A stretch of DNA of 64,000 nt from Saururus chinensis (lineage: Eukaryota; Streptophyta; Magnoliopsida; Piperales; Saururaceae). A model generated the notes under the pieces. It was not told where the DNA came from. It saw nothing but the letters and a program-made list of their open reading frames with translations, and made no database searches. The DNA is taken from contig CP141149.1 of assembly GCA_035235625.1 (NCBI GenBank), forward strand, positions 33,535,753 through 33,599,752, written 5' to 3'. Shown here in pieces: positions 49,152 to 61,109 of this stretch. Made by a program: the position numbers and the translations under genes. Position 1 is the first letter of the stretch; every line of letters starts with the position of its first letter.

Positions 49152-50254
49152 TGTAAGGACTCTCATCTCTAAACCGGTTTTTGGTTTTCTTTAATTATCG
49201 GTTATCGTGAGGTTAACGCGTTTTCTGATTTTTCGGTGGTTTCAAAGATAAATGGTGTTTATGATGGTTTAAATCAAAATTAACTTTAAAATTAGTGGTT
49301 TTAAGTGATTTTGAATCAAATGTGAATTTTTAGGATTTTTTGAAATTTTTACTATTTTTTCAAAAATTAGGGTTTTGGCGGGACCCCTGTGGGCCCCATT
49401 GTCAAAATTTTTGCCTTTTGTGTCAAATGAACCGAGACATCAACTTAAGGTTATACAAAAATTTTTAGAATTTTCTTAGACTTAATTAGTGTTTAAATTT
49501 GTAAAATACTCATTTTTAGCCTACTTTCTCTATTTACACCCTATAACTTACCCATACACACCCCAAAGCTTATTATAAAAGGCCAAACCTAAACCATTCC
49601 CATTTTGGGAATAGGCTGAGGAGGAGAGGTCAGGCCTAATCCCCAATTAGGCCCGGATTAGAAGGTATTTAAGGTAAGCCTACTCTAATTAAGCACTAAA
49701 TCCTAGCTTTCTTCTTAATCCCTTCTAAATCTACCATTTCTCCTTTGTTTTAATTCATTTTCAAACATCAAAACTACTGATTTGTATTTTTACTACAAAC
49801 CCTAACTCTCAAAATCCAATTTTTATGTTCAACAAGCCCTAGATCTAAGTTTTTAATTAGGGTTTTCCTTGTTAAATCGATTGTAATGGAGTTTAATTCA
49901 AACTCTATGTCTTTGTAAGGTTTTCAAGAAGGGTGACCATCAAATCCAAGTCTAATCAAGGGATAGGGTAATGGACTTTCAAAATTTCAGTTTGTCTATG
50001 GTAAAACTCTTGATTTGTGGTTTATTTTGAATGGAGTTACTTGATTTAGTGTGCTAATGGCATGATTATAAAATAGTAATTTTTAATCCCGATTTCATAG
50101 GGTTTTATCTTGTTATGATGTGGTTTAGCATTCTGAAAGTCATGGTGGACTTTTGATGATATTTAGGTTGTTAGATGTTGATTTGAAGTGTTATCAATGG
50201 AGTTTCAGTTTGAAATTGCGAAAGAAAGAAGAAGGTCGAATCTGCCTTGTTGGC

Positions 50255-50415
50255 GTTCGAACGGCCCTGTAGGGCGTTCGAACGGCAACACTACAGTTTT
50301 GACATTTTTTCAGTTTAGCCGATCGAACAACCTGCTGGGTGTTCGAACAGCCAAACTGTAAATTTAAAATTTTCCCGTTTAGCCGATCGAACCGCCCTCC
50401 TGGGCGTTCGAATGG
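50255..50415 (+). repeat. GTTCGAACG palindrome cluster in solo LTR C
   Basis: Five GTTCGAA.. or GATCGAAC words occur in about 160 bases, in units such as GGCGTTCGAACGGC and TAGCCGATCGAAC, around repeated 'cct..tgggcgttcgaa' segments. A similar GTTCAAACG cluster lies in the reversed relative at 11290-11395. Confidence 0.8.
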
Positions 50416-51650
50416 CTACATAGTAGAATTATGTTCTAATTGCATGATGTTTATTTCGATGATTCCACTTTAACTTGCCAATTTCTCATGAATGTGGAGT
50501 ATTTTGAGCTATATTATGCTACTGGAAAGGCATGCTATTGAGGTTATGAAGTTGGGATATATGATTAGAGATTTATGGAATGACTTATGGTTTGTGGCAT
50601 GATGTTGGAATTGTCATCTTGAAATTGTGAATGGTTGATTCCCTATGGTTAAGCATATTTTCAGTAGGACTACAACCTACTAATGGACTGATTTGTCATG
50701 ATAGAATGTGGTTAGTTGATGTGTGGATATTGGTAAATGTCATGGCTTAAGGATGAAATGAATGATCCTATATGTGTTTAGCCTTTGTGGTTGAGTTTTG
50801 ATTTGAGTTATGATTTCAATAATTCTTCTCCTATGATTTCCGCTGGAATTCATGATTAGATGTTAATTCACATGTGTAGTGTAGTAGTGAGTTAATTTCA
50901 AGAATGTTGAAATGCATTGAGTGAAGTACTTCTACTAGATACACACACATGTGAGGTTTAATGATGATGTTGAAGCTTGATATTATGATTATGAATGATG
51001 CATTAGGGGCTGATGAGAGCACATAACATGGAATAGGATTCATGTATACCTTGCCTACGTATGTACCATGCTGCATGCATCATGAAAATGAATTTCCAAT
51101 TAAGGCTTCATCGAGGTTAATTGAATTTGACCGATTGGATGCAATGTGGTGAAATTGTGTGCCGGATTGATCGGTCGTGGATTAATCGTAAGTTGATTGG
51201 TCCGAAAGGACATGTTTTGATTTGAGTTCATGTGTAGAACGAGTGCACTCCCCGGGTTGAGTCTAGAGGAATGGAAGCATGTGGGGACGAGTTGTGTACT
51301 TGTTTTACGGATTGTGAGAATGTTATTATGAGTGTCATTTAGAATCTGAGAATCCAGTGTGGTATGTCGTGTGCACCCGCTACCACGTGTTCTAGGGTTC
51401 CATGTGTGAGAATTCGGGCTCTCCCCTCCACATGAGATGTCCCTGGGCGAACACCCCTACTCTAGATTCTATGTGTGAGAATGAGACATCCTCGGCTAGG
51501 ATCGTCCAGGGCGAGCAGTTTTTTCAGGGATTGACAACCCCGATCTTTCTTGAATTCTTGTGTAGAATTTTGGACCATGATACGCCTTCGTGGCCTTGTC
51601 TATGTTCCTGTCTGTGTGACACTAATTTGTGATTACTCCTTGATGGAAGA

Positions 51651-51880
51651 TGTTATGATGTGATGCATGATGGAATAGGTATGTTAGAGATACATTCATG
51701 CAGGTTATTATGATATGATGCATGATGGAATATGTATGTTAGATATACATTCATGCAGGTTGTTGCGATGTGATGCATGATGGAATATGTATGTTAGAGA
51801 TACATTCATGCAGATTGTTATGATGTGATGCATGATGGAATATGTATGTTAGAGATACATTTCATGCAGAATGTTATGAT
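51651..51880 (+). repeat. Four-copy 55-bp tandem repeat in solo LTR C
   Basis: The word GATGCATGATGGAATA recurs at 51662, 51717, 51772 and 51827, exactly 55 bases apart, each followed by 'tatgttaga.atacattcatgcag'. Confidence 0.92.
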
Positions 51881-52536
51881 GAGAATAACACTATGTGGAT
51901 TATGCACTATGATGCAGGTTTAGGTGATGTGTATGTGTGATCAGAAAATGATGTACCTTGCCAATCTTTGATCTGAATGATTATATTGCTATGTTATCGT
52001 ATTTTCGATGTTGATAGTGATATTAAAAACTATTGCTGAGTTTGTTAAACTCACCCCTCTTTCTTGTGTTTTGTTTTGGGGCTGCGTGGTACGATACGCA
52101 AACGGACAGGATCCCCTCTTTGAGGAAAGGTCGGAGATGACTTAGATGTGATCGTGGAGATCTTTGTGTGACTTATTTTCCTTAGTTTTATGCTTTTTGT
52201 TTAGAACCTTTGTGTAGGGTTCTCTGTTGGATTATGCTACTTTATACAGTTGTGTTTGCTTAAGACTTATTTTGAGCCAGTGTGGGCTATAGTTAACTAA
52301 GCATGTGGGTTTGAGATTAGTTGTTTACTTTGTGATAAACAACTATTTTTCTGTCCTTCTTATTTACTCTTTCTCAAAGGAATGTGCGTACTCTGTATTT
52401 CTATCAAGTCGCCCGTGGTTAGGGTTAAGTCTTCCGCTAAATCGTTTCTCAATTTCCCTTCGTCACCCTCGCGCGGTTGACCGGCCCTTGGACCAGGTTC
52501 GTCTCGGGTCGGGCATCGCCGGGGCGTGACAGATAC

Positions 52537-53549
52537 ATTAAATGGGTTAAACCCATATCATTAAGGTGGTTATAATATTTACATGGGCTAAGCCTATAAT
52601 ATTTATGTAGGTCAAGCCCATATAGTAGAGAGCCTAAGCCCACTTTGTGTTGAATGAAAATTATATATGTAAATTAGTTGAAGAAGTGAATAGTCCCACA
52701 TCGCCTAGAAGAAGGTGATGGTATTGGCAGATAAGGCATTAGTTTGGCCTTTCAAGTTAGGCCCTTAGGCCAACCCACTTTTGTGGGGGAGAGAGATGTT
52801 GGACCAATGCACCTAGGTAGGTTAACTCACACGCGCACACTGCCGTCCGGCTAGCCGACTCGGTTCAATTCGCATGCACGGTCGGGCTGGGTTGGGTCAA
52901 CAAGATAATATTTTTGAGACAAATTTATTTGGTTTGGTTTTCTATTAATGGTTTGGGCCAACCCACTTTTGTGAGGGAGAGAGATGTTAGACCAATGCAC
53001 CTAAGTGGGCTAACCCACACGCGTGCGCCGCCGCCGTCTATCTGGCCATCTCGGTTCGGTTCACACGCGTGGCTGGGTCGGGTCGGGTTAGTTAGGTCAA
53101 CAAGATAATATTTTTTGGGACAAATTCATTTGGTTTGGTTTTTTATTTATTTGGTTTAGTTTTCTATTAACCAAAATGTGTCTGGTTTGTTTTCACTAAA
53201 GAATGTGTCTATTAACGGATGGACGCATCCGTTTGAACGGGAAAGAGTGTCTTCAATGGGATTTTCTATAAAATCATTGAAAACGATTTCTCCACTAATT
53301 TACATTGGATTTCTGTCTGTTTCTATTTTTGTGAGAGCATATATATTGTGGTTAGCTACATATACTATATTTGAGGTGCTTATATAGTACGTAGTTGATC
53401 GTCTTATCCTGGGAGGCAGACGCCCAAGAGTCCTAAGCACTGTTAAAGAGGGCGAATTTTGTCTTAAGGATAGAGTGACTTGCTTGATTCGATCATAAAA
53501 CTTTGAGTAAGTTTTTCATCACCATATTTGCAAAGGTACGAAAATAACA
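52537..53549 (+). repeat. 5' LTR of the copia element
   Basis: It matches the 3' LTR from TACATTAAATGGGTT through TTTGCAAAGGTAC. It carries a tandem duplication of about 195 bases (52770-52963 and 52964-53160, both with CCAACCCACTTTTGTG and GTCAACAAGATAATATTTTT) that the 3' LTR has once (about 62463-62640). The first about 15 bases of the LTR (TGTTAGAAGTGAGCAT in the 3' copy) are missing or diverged at the junction with solo LTR C. Confidence 0.8.
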
Positions 53550-53589
53550 ATCTTAAGACAAAATTTCTATGTATATTTTTGTACTTTAC

Positions 53590-54240
53590 TGTTATGCATG
53601 CAGAATAGTATATATCCAAATTTTTGTTATGTAGATTTTTAAAAAAATTACTGGTTTCTTGAATTTTTTCAAAACTTTACTATTCCCTATGTAAAATTTT
53701 TAGTATTCCCTACATAAAATTTTGAAATTGTTATCTAATGTGCGAAATTTTTTGAGATTTTTCCATTCTTTGCCTCAAAATTTGAAAAATTTTCTTACTA
53801 TGCATAAATTTCTGAAATTCACTATTCTATGCATAATTTTCGAAATTCACTGTTCTATGCATAAATTTTGAAATTCACTATTATGTGCTTAAAATTCTGA
53901 AATTCACTATCTTGGGTGTAAGTTTAAGGAATTTTACTATTCTAGGCGATTTTTTTTTATAGATTACTATTTTATATGTAAATTTCATGCAAGCTAATGT
54001 TCTGTGTGAAAATTTCAAAATATTACTATTCAATTTGTAAATTTTCAATCACTTACTGTGCTATATGTAATTCTTGAATTTCACTGCATTATGTAATTTT
54101 TGAACTTTTACTATGTGTAATTTTTTAAACTTTATAGTACTGTATGTAATTTCTGGCACTCGCCTATCTGTAAATTTTTGAACTTTACTAAGTTATTTGT
54201 AATTTCTCGAACTTTAATGGGTTGCATGAAATTTTTAAAA
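53590..54240 (+). repeat. AT-rich degenerate minisatellite in the copia leader
   Basis: About 18-20 units of 28-36 bases share 'TTTTGAAATTCACTATTCTA' with decay towards the 3' side. It fills the space between the 5' LTR and the gag start codon at 54296. Confidence 0.85.
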
Positions 54241-54295
54241 TAAAAAAATTTTATATTTTTTTTACTGAGATAATATTCTATTTATTGGAACAGAA

Positions 54296-55519
54296 ATGGT
54301 TGTTGATGGTACCAACTTGACTTCAGTACTTATTTGCACTCCGGTGAATGCTCCTCTTCAAATTAAAGGGGAAAAACCAGAAAAGTTCAGTGGTGTGGAT
54401 TTCAAACAATGATAACAGAAAATGTTGTTCTATCTTACCACACTGAACCTAGCCCGATTCCTTCAAGTGGAAGTACCCATTCTCATCGAGGAGAAATGGG
54501 AAGACAAAACGGCTATTGCGGCAGTAAATGCATGGAAACATGTGGATTTCTTATGCTGTAATTACATCTTTAACGGGCTGGACAACATATTATATAATGT
54601 GTACAGTTCAATGAAAAGTGCTAAGACACTGTGGGAGTCATTAGACAAGAAGTACAAGACTGAATATACTGGAACGAAGAAATTTATGGTCGACAAATTT
54701 TTGGACTTTAAAATGGTGGACTCTAAAATTGTGATTAGTCAAGTTCAAGAACTCCAAGTTATCATGCATGATATTCATGCAGAAGGCATGACTTTAAGTG
54801 AGTCTTTCCAGGTGACAGCTATAATAAAAAAAATTTCACTATCCTGGAAGGATTTTACGAACTACTTAAAGCATAAGAGAAAGGAGATGAAAATTGAAGA
54901 TTTGATTGTGAGGTTAAGGATTGAAGAGGACAATTGTGCTTCTGAAAAGAAAACTGGGGGTCATGGCATATAAGCCAAAGTAAATGTTGTAGAACAGGGG
55001 CATAAAAGCAATAGCTTCAATAACAAGAAGAGGAAGCATCATGCTGGATAGTCGAACAATGACTCTAACAAAGCCAAGTTCAAGGGAAAGTGCTATGTGT
55101 TTGACAAGATGGGCCACAAGGGTAAGGATTGTCGCAAATGGAAGAAACAAGATGATTCCAAGAAGAAGAATGCACAAGCCCACATGACTGAAATGGAAAA
55201 TCTCTCCACCAATGTGAATGTCATCAACTTTTTTGTTGTAATTTCAGAAATAAATATGGTCACGAACGCTAGAGAATGGTGGGTGGACACCAGGGCTACT
55301 CATTATGTTTGCTTTAATAGGAAGATGTTCTCCACTTATCAACCCATGGAGAATGGTGAACAACTATATATGGGCAACTCTTCTACTACAAAGGTTGAAG
55401 GAATTAGAAAGTTTGTGCTCATGATGACTTTAGGCAAAGAGCTCACTGTCAACAATGTGTTGCATGTGCCCGAAATTCGGAAGAATTTAGTGTCCGGATC
55501 AGGGTTTAGGGTTTTTTAG
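54296..55519 (+). pseudogene. Copia gag, zinc knuckle and protease, broken
   Basis: The frame starts at ATG 54296 and stops at TGA TAA (54410-54415), where relatives have Trp-Gln. It continues in frame from 54422 (MLFYLTTLNLARFL, UBN2-type gag) to TAA 54971, with another stop at 55048 (TAG for Gln). The zinc knuckle reads [14 protein letters not shown], with the second Cys replaced by Phe. The protease motif is WWVDTRATH instead of DTGA. Together these make it non-functional. Confidence 0.88.
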
Positions 55520-55699
55520 TATCCAGACCATTGCTGAGCAAGAATGGGTTCAAGTTGGTTTTTTAGTCAGATAAATTTGTCTTGACCAAGGGTGGGATGT
55601 ATGTGGGTAAAGGGTACCTAAATGAGGGGCTTTTTAAGCTCAATGTACTCACTATTGTACCTATTTATATTATTAAGAATCATTCTTCCTCTTATATGA

Positions 55700-56338
55700 T
55701 TGAGTCATGAGCCTGAAAGCTTTAAGCAAGCCATGTCCTCTCTTGAAGCACAATATTGGAAGGAGGCAGTAAACAGTGAAATTGAATCCATTGTGTAAAA
55801 TCATACTTGGGAGTTGATGGACCTACCACAAGGGAGTAAACCTCTTGGATATAAATGGATATTTAAGAGGAAGATGAAAGCTGATGGATCAATTGACAAA
55901 TATAAAGCTAGACTTGTTATGATATAAGTAAAAGGAAGGTTAAGATTATTTTGATACATATTCACTAGTCACAAGGATAACATCAATTAGGATATTAATC
56001 AATATTGTTGCTTTAAATAATCTTGAAGTACATCAAATGAATGTGAAGACTGCATTCTTGAATGGTGACTTGAATGAGGAAATATAAATGCAACAACCTG
56101 AAGGGTTTGTTGTACAGGGTCAAGAAAACAAAGTGTGCAGACTTGTTGAATCTCTCTATAGGCTTAAGCAAGCACCCAAGCATTGACATGAAAAATTTGA
56201 CAAAATAATAATGTTAAATGGATTCAAAATTAATGAATGTGACAAACGTGTTTAAGTGAAAGACAGACTTGATGGCTATGTTATTGTATGCCTATATGTG
56301 GATGATATGCTCATTATTAGTAGTAATGATGATATCAT
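55700..56338 (+). pseudogene. Copia reverse transcriptase fragment
   Basis: It begins EPESFKQAMSS and passes through WKEAVNSEIESI, PLGYKWIFKRKM and KARLV. After a frameshift it continues through VNTAFLNGDL-like sequence and VESLYRLKQAPK to CLYVDDMLIISS, the RT active site. Several stops are present. Integrase, which should precede it, is absent: only about 180 bases of decayed pre-integrase sequence separate it from the protease. It ends at the insertion of solo LTR B. Confidence 0.88.
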
Positions 56339-56343
56339 TAAAG

Positions 56344-59300
56344 TGTAATGCCTGAGATTTTTCATGCATTTTCCTCAAAATTCACAAATTTTTTTTTCAA
56401 TGTAACTGCTGTAAATTGGGAAAAATGAAGAATATGAAACCTGTGAAAACAGTTTTATAATTTAAAACATAACACATCAGTTTTTTTTCCATCCAAATTG
56501 TTACTCATTCGATCAAACATCGTATGGCCAAACCAAACATCCACAAACGCTACTCGAAAACAAACATACGAATAAATTGCTATGATCATAGATTTTAAAA
56601 AAAAATATCTCACAAGCATCCCTGAGTGCAAGTCCCATAACAGTCTACAGTCTAATCCAATCTAAAAGTCCAGAATAGATAAACACCTGACTTCTCATCT
56701 CACCCAATACAACAGATCGTGGCATAAAGAAAACTTGTAGTGAGTCAAGGATATACTTGAGTCTAAGGGAATTAATCCACCGTAGAAATGAGCGTCCATC
56801 TCCTGGAGCTCTTTGCACAAACCTGGAAAAACCTCCTAAACAATGGGGCTAAAAAAATAGGGTAATGAGTATTTTTATACTCAGTAGGAAAATACCCAAT
56901 AGAGTTCTAAACAGTAAACTCAATAAATTCATACATAGATGTGTTCATGCAACTCAAACATGAAGCAAACAGGCATATCATAATCATGATTATATGCATA
57001 TAATCATGCCAAACAAACCATCGAATGAAACTTACACAAACACTCTTATTCAGGGTCTTACAAACTTACTCATACTATTGTATACTTACTCATACAACTT
57101 ACACATACTTGTACGACCTTACTCATACAATCATATGCTTACTCATACAGCTTACACATACTTGTACGACCTTACTCCTACAATCTTACTCGTACGACCT
57201 TACTCGCACAGTCTTACTCGTATGACCTTACTCGCACAGTCTTACTCAAAATGACGCACTTACTATCTTACTCAGAAACATACTCTTACAATCGTACTCA
57301 TACTCATACTCTTACAGTCGTGCTCATACTCATACTCTTACAGTCGTACACATACTCATACTCTTACAGTCGTACACATATTCATACTCTTACAGTCGTA
57401 CACATATTCATACTCTTACAGTCGTACTCATACTCTTATAGTCAGTCGTACACATACTATCAACCACTAAAGCTCATTACAAGTAATAAGCTCCAACATC
57501 GAAATGGAAAAGAATGCCACTGGGGCACCACCTTAACCTCCGGAGAGTGACTAAAGGCTATGGACTTTTCCAAAGGCAAGACACACCAATGGTCATGGGG
57601 CACAAGATCAAACAGGTAAGAGTAGGTCCATGATACTACTTACCTGAGAGCACAAACATAAACACCCACACATAAGGGGTCATACAATTGTCCACCATAA
57701 TAAGACTTATAGTACCATAGAATTGCCCACCATTATGGGTCTTATAGTGCCAGTGCCACTCTTGGATAAAAATCATATAGTGCCACTCTTGGGCAGAAAT
57801 CATATAGTGCCACTCTTGGGCAGAACTATACAATGCCACTTGCCACTCTTGGGCAGAAATCATGCAGTGCTCTCAATAGAGCATCAAACATCTCAGCTTA
57901 TACAACACACACACCAAACAAAAAACATACATTGCTCTCAACAAAGCATCAGACGTTTGGGCTTCATATAGCACACAGACTAAATCGGAAACATACATCG
58001 CTTTCAACAGAGCATCAGACATTCAGTGTTTTATATAGCACACATACAACATCCTGCAAGATAAACACCATGGTAAGACATGAGAAATGCTTAGCCAACT
58101 CATTATTGGCTAACTCAAACACGGAACTTAATCTGTCGAACCCTCAGTCTCAAACTCACAACGCTATCATTAGTTGTGCATATAATTCAAGTTTGAATTA
58201 AGTAATTTATGCGGTACAATTATGCCACACATACTCTCAAACATACCATGCTCCACTGATCAAACTGAAGCTGAGCTCGATCAGAAACCCCAATTCATCA
58301 AGGCAGCAGACTTCACTTAACCCGTCTATATCATGATCATAACTCATCGTACATCAAATCCTTACAGTCTTACATACTCCACCATCCACCTTATGGCCAA
58401 AACATCTTACACAAACGTCATCAAACTAAGCTCCTTAGAGCCAAACCCAGTTATCACCCTCTTACTTATACCTCACTTATTATGCTTACTTTTCACTTCA
58501 TAATTTGTATGCTATGCTTGTACAATTATGCACACTCTTACTGTTTGATAATCCCCTAACATGCGCTCTGATCCAAAACAATCCACTCCAATCCTTGCTC
58601 GTCATACTCATATCCTCTATCATCCATCATACGCTTACACATCTATATCCAAATTCATACCAAACACTATCACTTCTTACCATCCATAGCCCATACCTCT
58701 GCCCACATGCACATACACATATCCATAGCATAGGCAAATCGCCATCATACATACATATGTCTATCACACATACATATAACATACACATACTTTCATACAT
58801 ATGTAGCTTACAAACATGCCCACTAGCCATCACTAGCACATACATACACATACGAAGCTTACCAACAAACACGCTAGCCAACACTAGCACATACTCAATC
58901 AACATACAAAGCTTACCAACAAACACACTAACCATCACTAGCACATACTCAATCAACATATGAAGCTTACCAACAAACATGCTAGCCATCACTAGCACGT
59001 ACTCAATCCACATACGAAGCTTACCAATAAACATGCTAGCCATCACTAGTACATACTCAATCAACATACGAAGCTCGCCAACAAACATACTAGCCATCAC
59101 TAGCACATGCGCAATCAACATATGAAGCTCACCAACAAACACGCTAGCCATCACTAGCACATACTCAATCAACATACGAAGCTTACCAACAAACACGCTA
59201 GCCATCACTAGCACATACTCAATCCACATACGAAGCTTACCAACATACTTCAAACATACATACAACCCACATGCATGTCATATGCATTTCAACATGGCAT

Positions 59301-61104
59301 AATATATCCTCTTACATCATGCAAACGGATCATGATTTAGCATCCAAAGCATTGAATCATACAATCCTAGCATGTTGCTACTCATTCAAAATATTCTATC
59401 ATAAAACTATGAGTTCAAAGCTCCCCTACCTAGTAATCATGACGTTTGATGGCGAGCACACGACGGTGGTGGCATTGGTGGCGGCCAAAAGCATTGCCAA
59501 TTTGAGAGAGCTACTGTCCCAAGGTTTTAAAAAGCGCTGAAACTACTCACCGCCGTACGGGGTGTTAGATGTCAAAGCGGCACAATCCGCGATCCATGAC
59601 GTCATACTAGGGCAGCTGGGAGAAATGTCGTGCCATCATAAGTGGCAGTGCAACCATAAGTTGAGGGTATACTCACTGAAGGTCGGCCGGTAGCTAAGAC
59701 TTACTCAGCCTGCTGCAAAACATCAAAATCGGTCATGGATAGCACCCAACGGCAACGATTTCGCGTCAACAAGGGCCCACATAAGGGTGGAGAGTGTGGG
59801 GCGACGCTCAAGGACAGAGGAGAGGTGGTGGAGGCTCTAGTGGTCAACTCAAATGGTGACGGAGTCATTAGATGGTCAAGCAGCGCAAAAGCGGCGCCTA
59901 AGCCCTAAAACGCATGTGTGGCTACCTGCACACGTGGCTAACCAGAGCCACTTTAGGGGGAGGTGGGTCAGACGGTGGCGGCCCAAGGCCCACAAAGGGC
60001 AATTGAGCTATGGCCAGGAAGTGGTAGCCAATCGAATCTGCGACATCGCCAATCGCCACCCACAACCAATACATTTGGTGCAGACAGCTGTACATCTCAC
60101 ACGGTATAGGGCAAAGGCAAGCGGCTCATTCCAGGCAGAAGTATAATCGGGCCAAGTGGGGCTTGCCCTCACTGTCGCTGAGTCGGGGCAGAGCCCACGA
60201 TGGCCAAATGGCCCACGGCTCACCGATGGCAACAACTTGAGAAGCACCCAAAGTGTCTAACTGAGCGGATCAAGATAATAGGAGCAAAGCAGGGTTGAAA
60301 ACGGTAACCCCTTACCGACACTGGGTCAAGGTAGGCTGGACGGAGTCCATCCGGTGGCCGAATGATGACCGAAAACACACCGACGTCTAAAAAACATCAC
60401 GGATAGTGAAATGAAAATATAACCAAAACCCGACCAAAGTACGAATAGCTCATAGTGGAGCAAAGAAAGCATGGTGGTGGCTCTAGCCAGCACCTATGGG
60501 TTCCTAGTGGCCAACCAAACATAAGTCTAGTTGAGGGCGGCCGCAAATGACATCAAAATCACACCCCCACGATTCAAAAATGAGATTTGAAGGAGAGAAA
60601 AACCGAAGAAAAGTTTGGTACCTTGTAGAGAAGCGAAGAGGCCATGGCGGCGGTCATAGCCGGTACCTACGGACTCGCGGCGGTGAGGCAAAGAGGATCC
60701 TGACAAGAACCGATGGAATCCGATGATGTAGGAGGGAGAACGGAGTGATCGGAAATGGGTTTGGGTTTCTCTCCCAACTCACTGGATGTGAAAAACATAC
60801 TGGATGTAAGTTTTCTAGAATCCGATATTTAGGTTCCGGATTTATATACTCTTTTTTATTTCTTCATTTACGTCCTTAACACACATTAACTCACTGTTTA
60901 TGCGTTGTACCTTCAAAATTTGTGCCGAAAGCGTGCAGCGAGGCCCACGGCTTGCGACTAAGCCCTACACCCGACTCTACGGGTATAAATATGGGGTAAA
61001 TATACAAATACTAATACATCGAAGTGTCACAATTTCCCGCTGAAAATGACCAGAAAAATAGCCAAAAAATCACAAAAAATCGTAGAAAAATCAGGGACAT
61101 TATA
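56344..61104 (-). mobile_element. Solo LTR B (4,761 bp), same family as A, reversed, TSD TAAAG
   Basis: On the plus strand it reads TGTAATGCCTGAGATTTTTC.. to ..TCAGGGACATTATA, the reverse complement of the ends of solo LTR A, with the last TACA mutated to TATA. TAAAG lies on both sides (56339-56343 and 61105-61109). The same internal arrays occur in reversed order (57055-57460, 57690-57850, 57860-58040, 58790-59250, then the GC-rich half 59440-60960). No pol is present. It interrupts the copia element. Confidence 0.88.
58790..59250 (-). repeat. 54-bp tandem array in solo LTR B
   Basis: About eight units of 54 bases, each with GCTAGCCATCACTAGCACAT and 'cgaagct(t/c)accaacaaaca'. Because 54 is a multiple of three, the minus strand stays open as an 18-residue repeat (MLIEYVLVMASVFVGKLR). 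I treat this as an artefact, not a protein. Confidence 0.9.
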
Positions 61105-61109
61105 TAAAG

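Larger units (their letters stand above)
49152..52531 (+). mobile_element. Solo LTR C, 3,380 bp, TSD GATAC
   Basis: It starts TGTAAGGACTCTCATC and ends GGGGCGTGACA. GATAC flanks it on both sides (49147-49151 and 52532-52536). There is no pol and no second LTR, so it is a solo LTR of a Ty3/gypsy-like element. It contains GTTCGAACG repeats (50255-50415) and a 55-base array (51651-51880). A relative lies reversed at about 10200-12492. The insertion point is at the left edge of the copia 5' LTR. Confidence 0.87.

Noticed and set aside
58627..59265. A 212-residue minus-strand open frame with an 18-residue repeat
   Set aside because: It is the translation of the 54-base minisatellite in solo LTR B. 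The unit length keeps the frame open; the matching array in LTR A has irregular spacing and no such frame.
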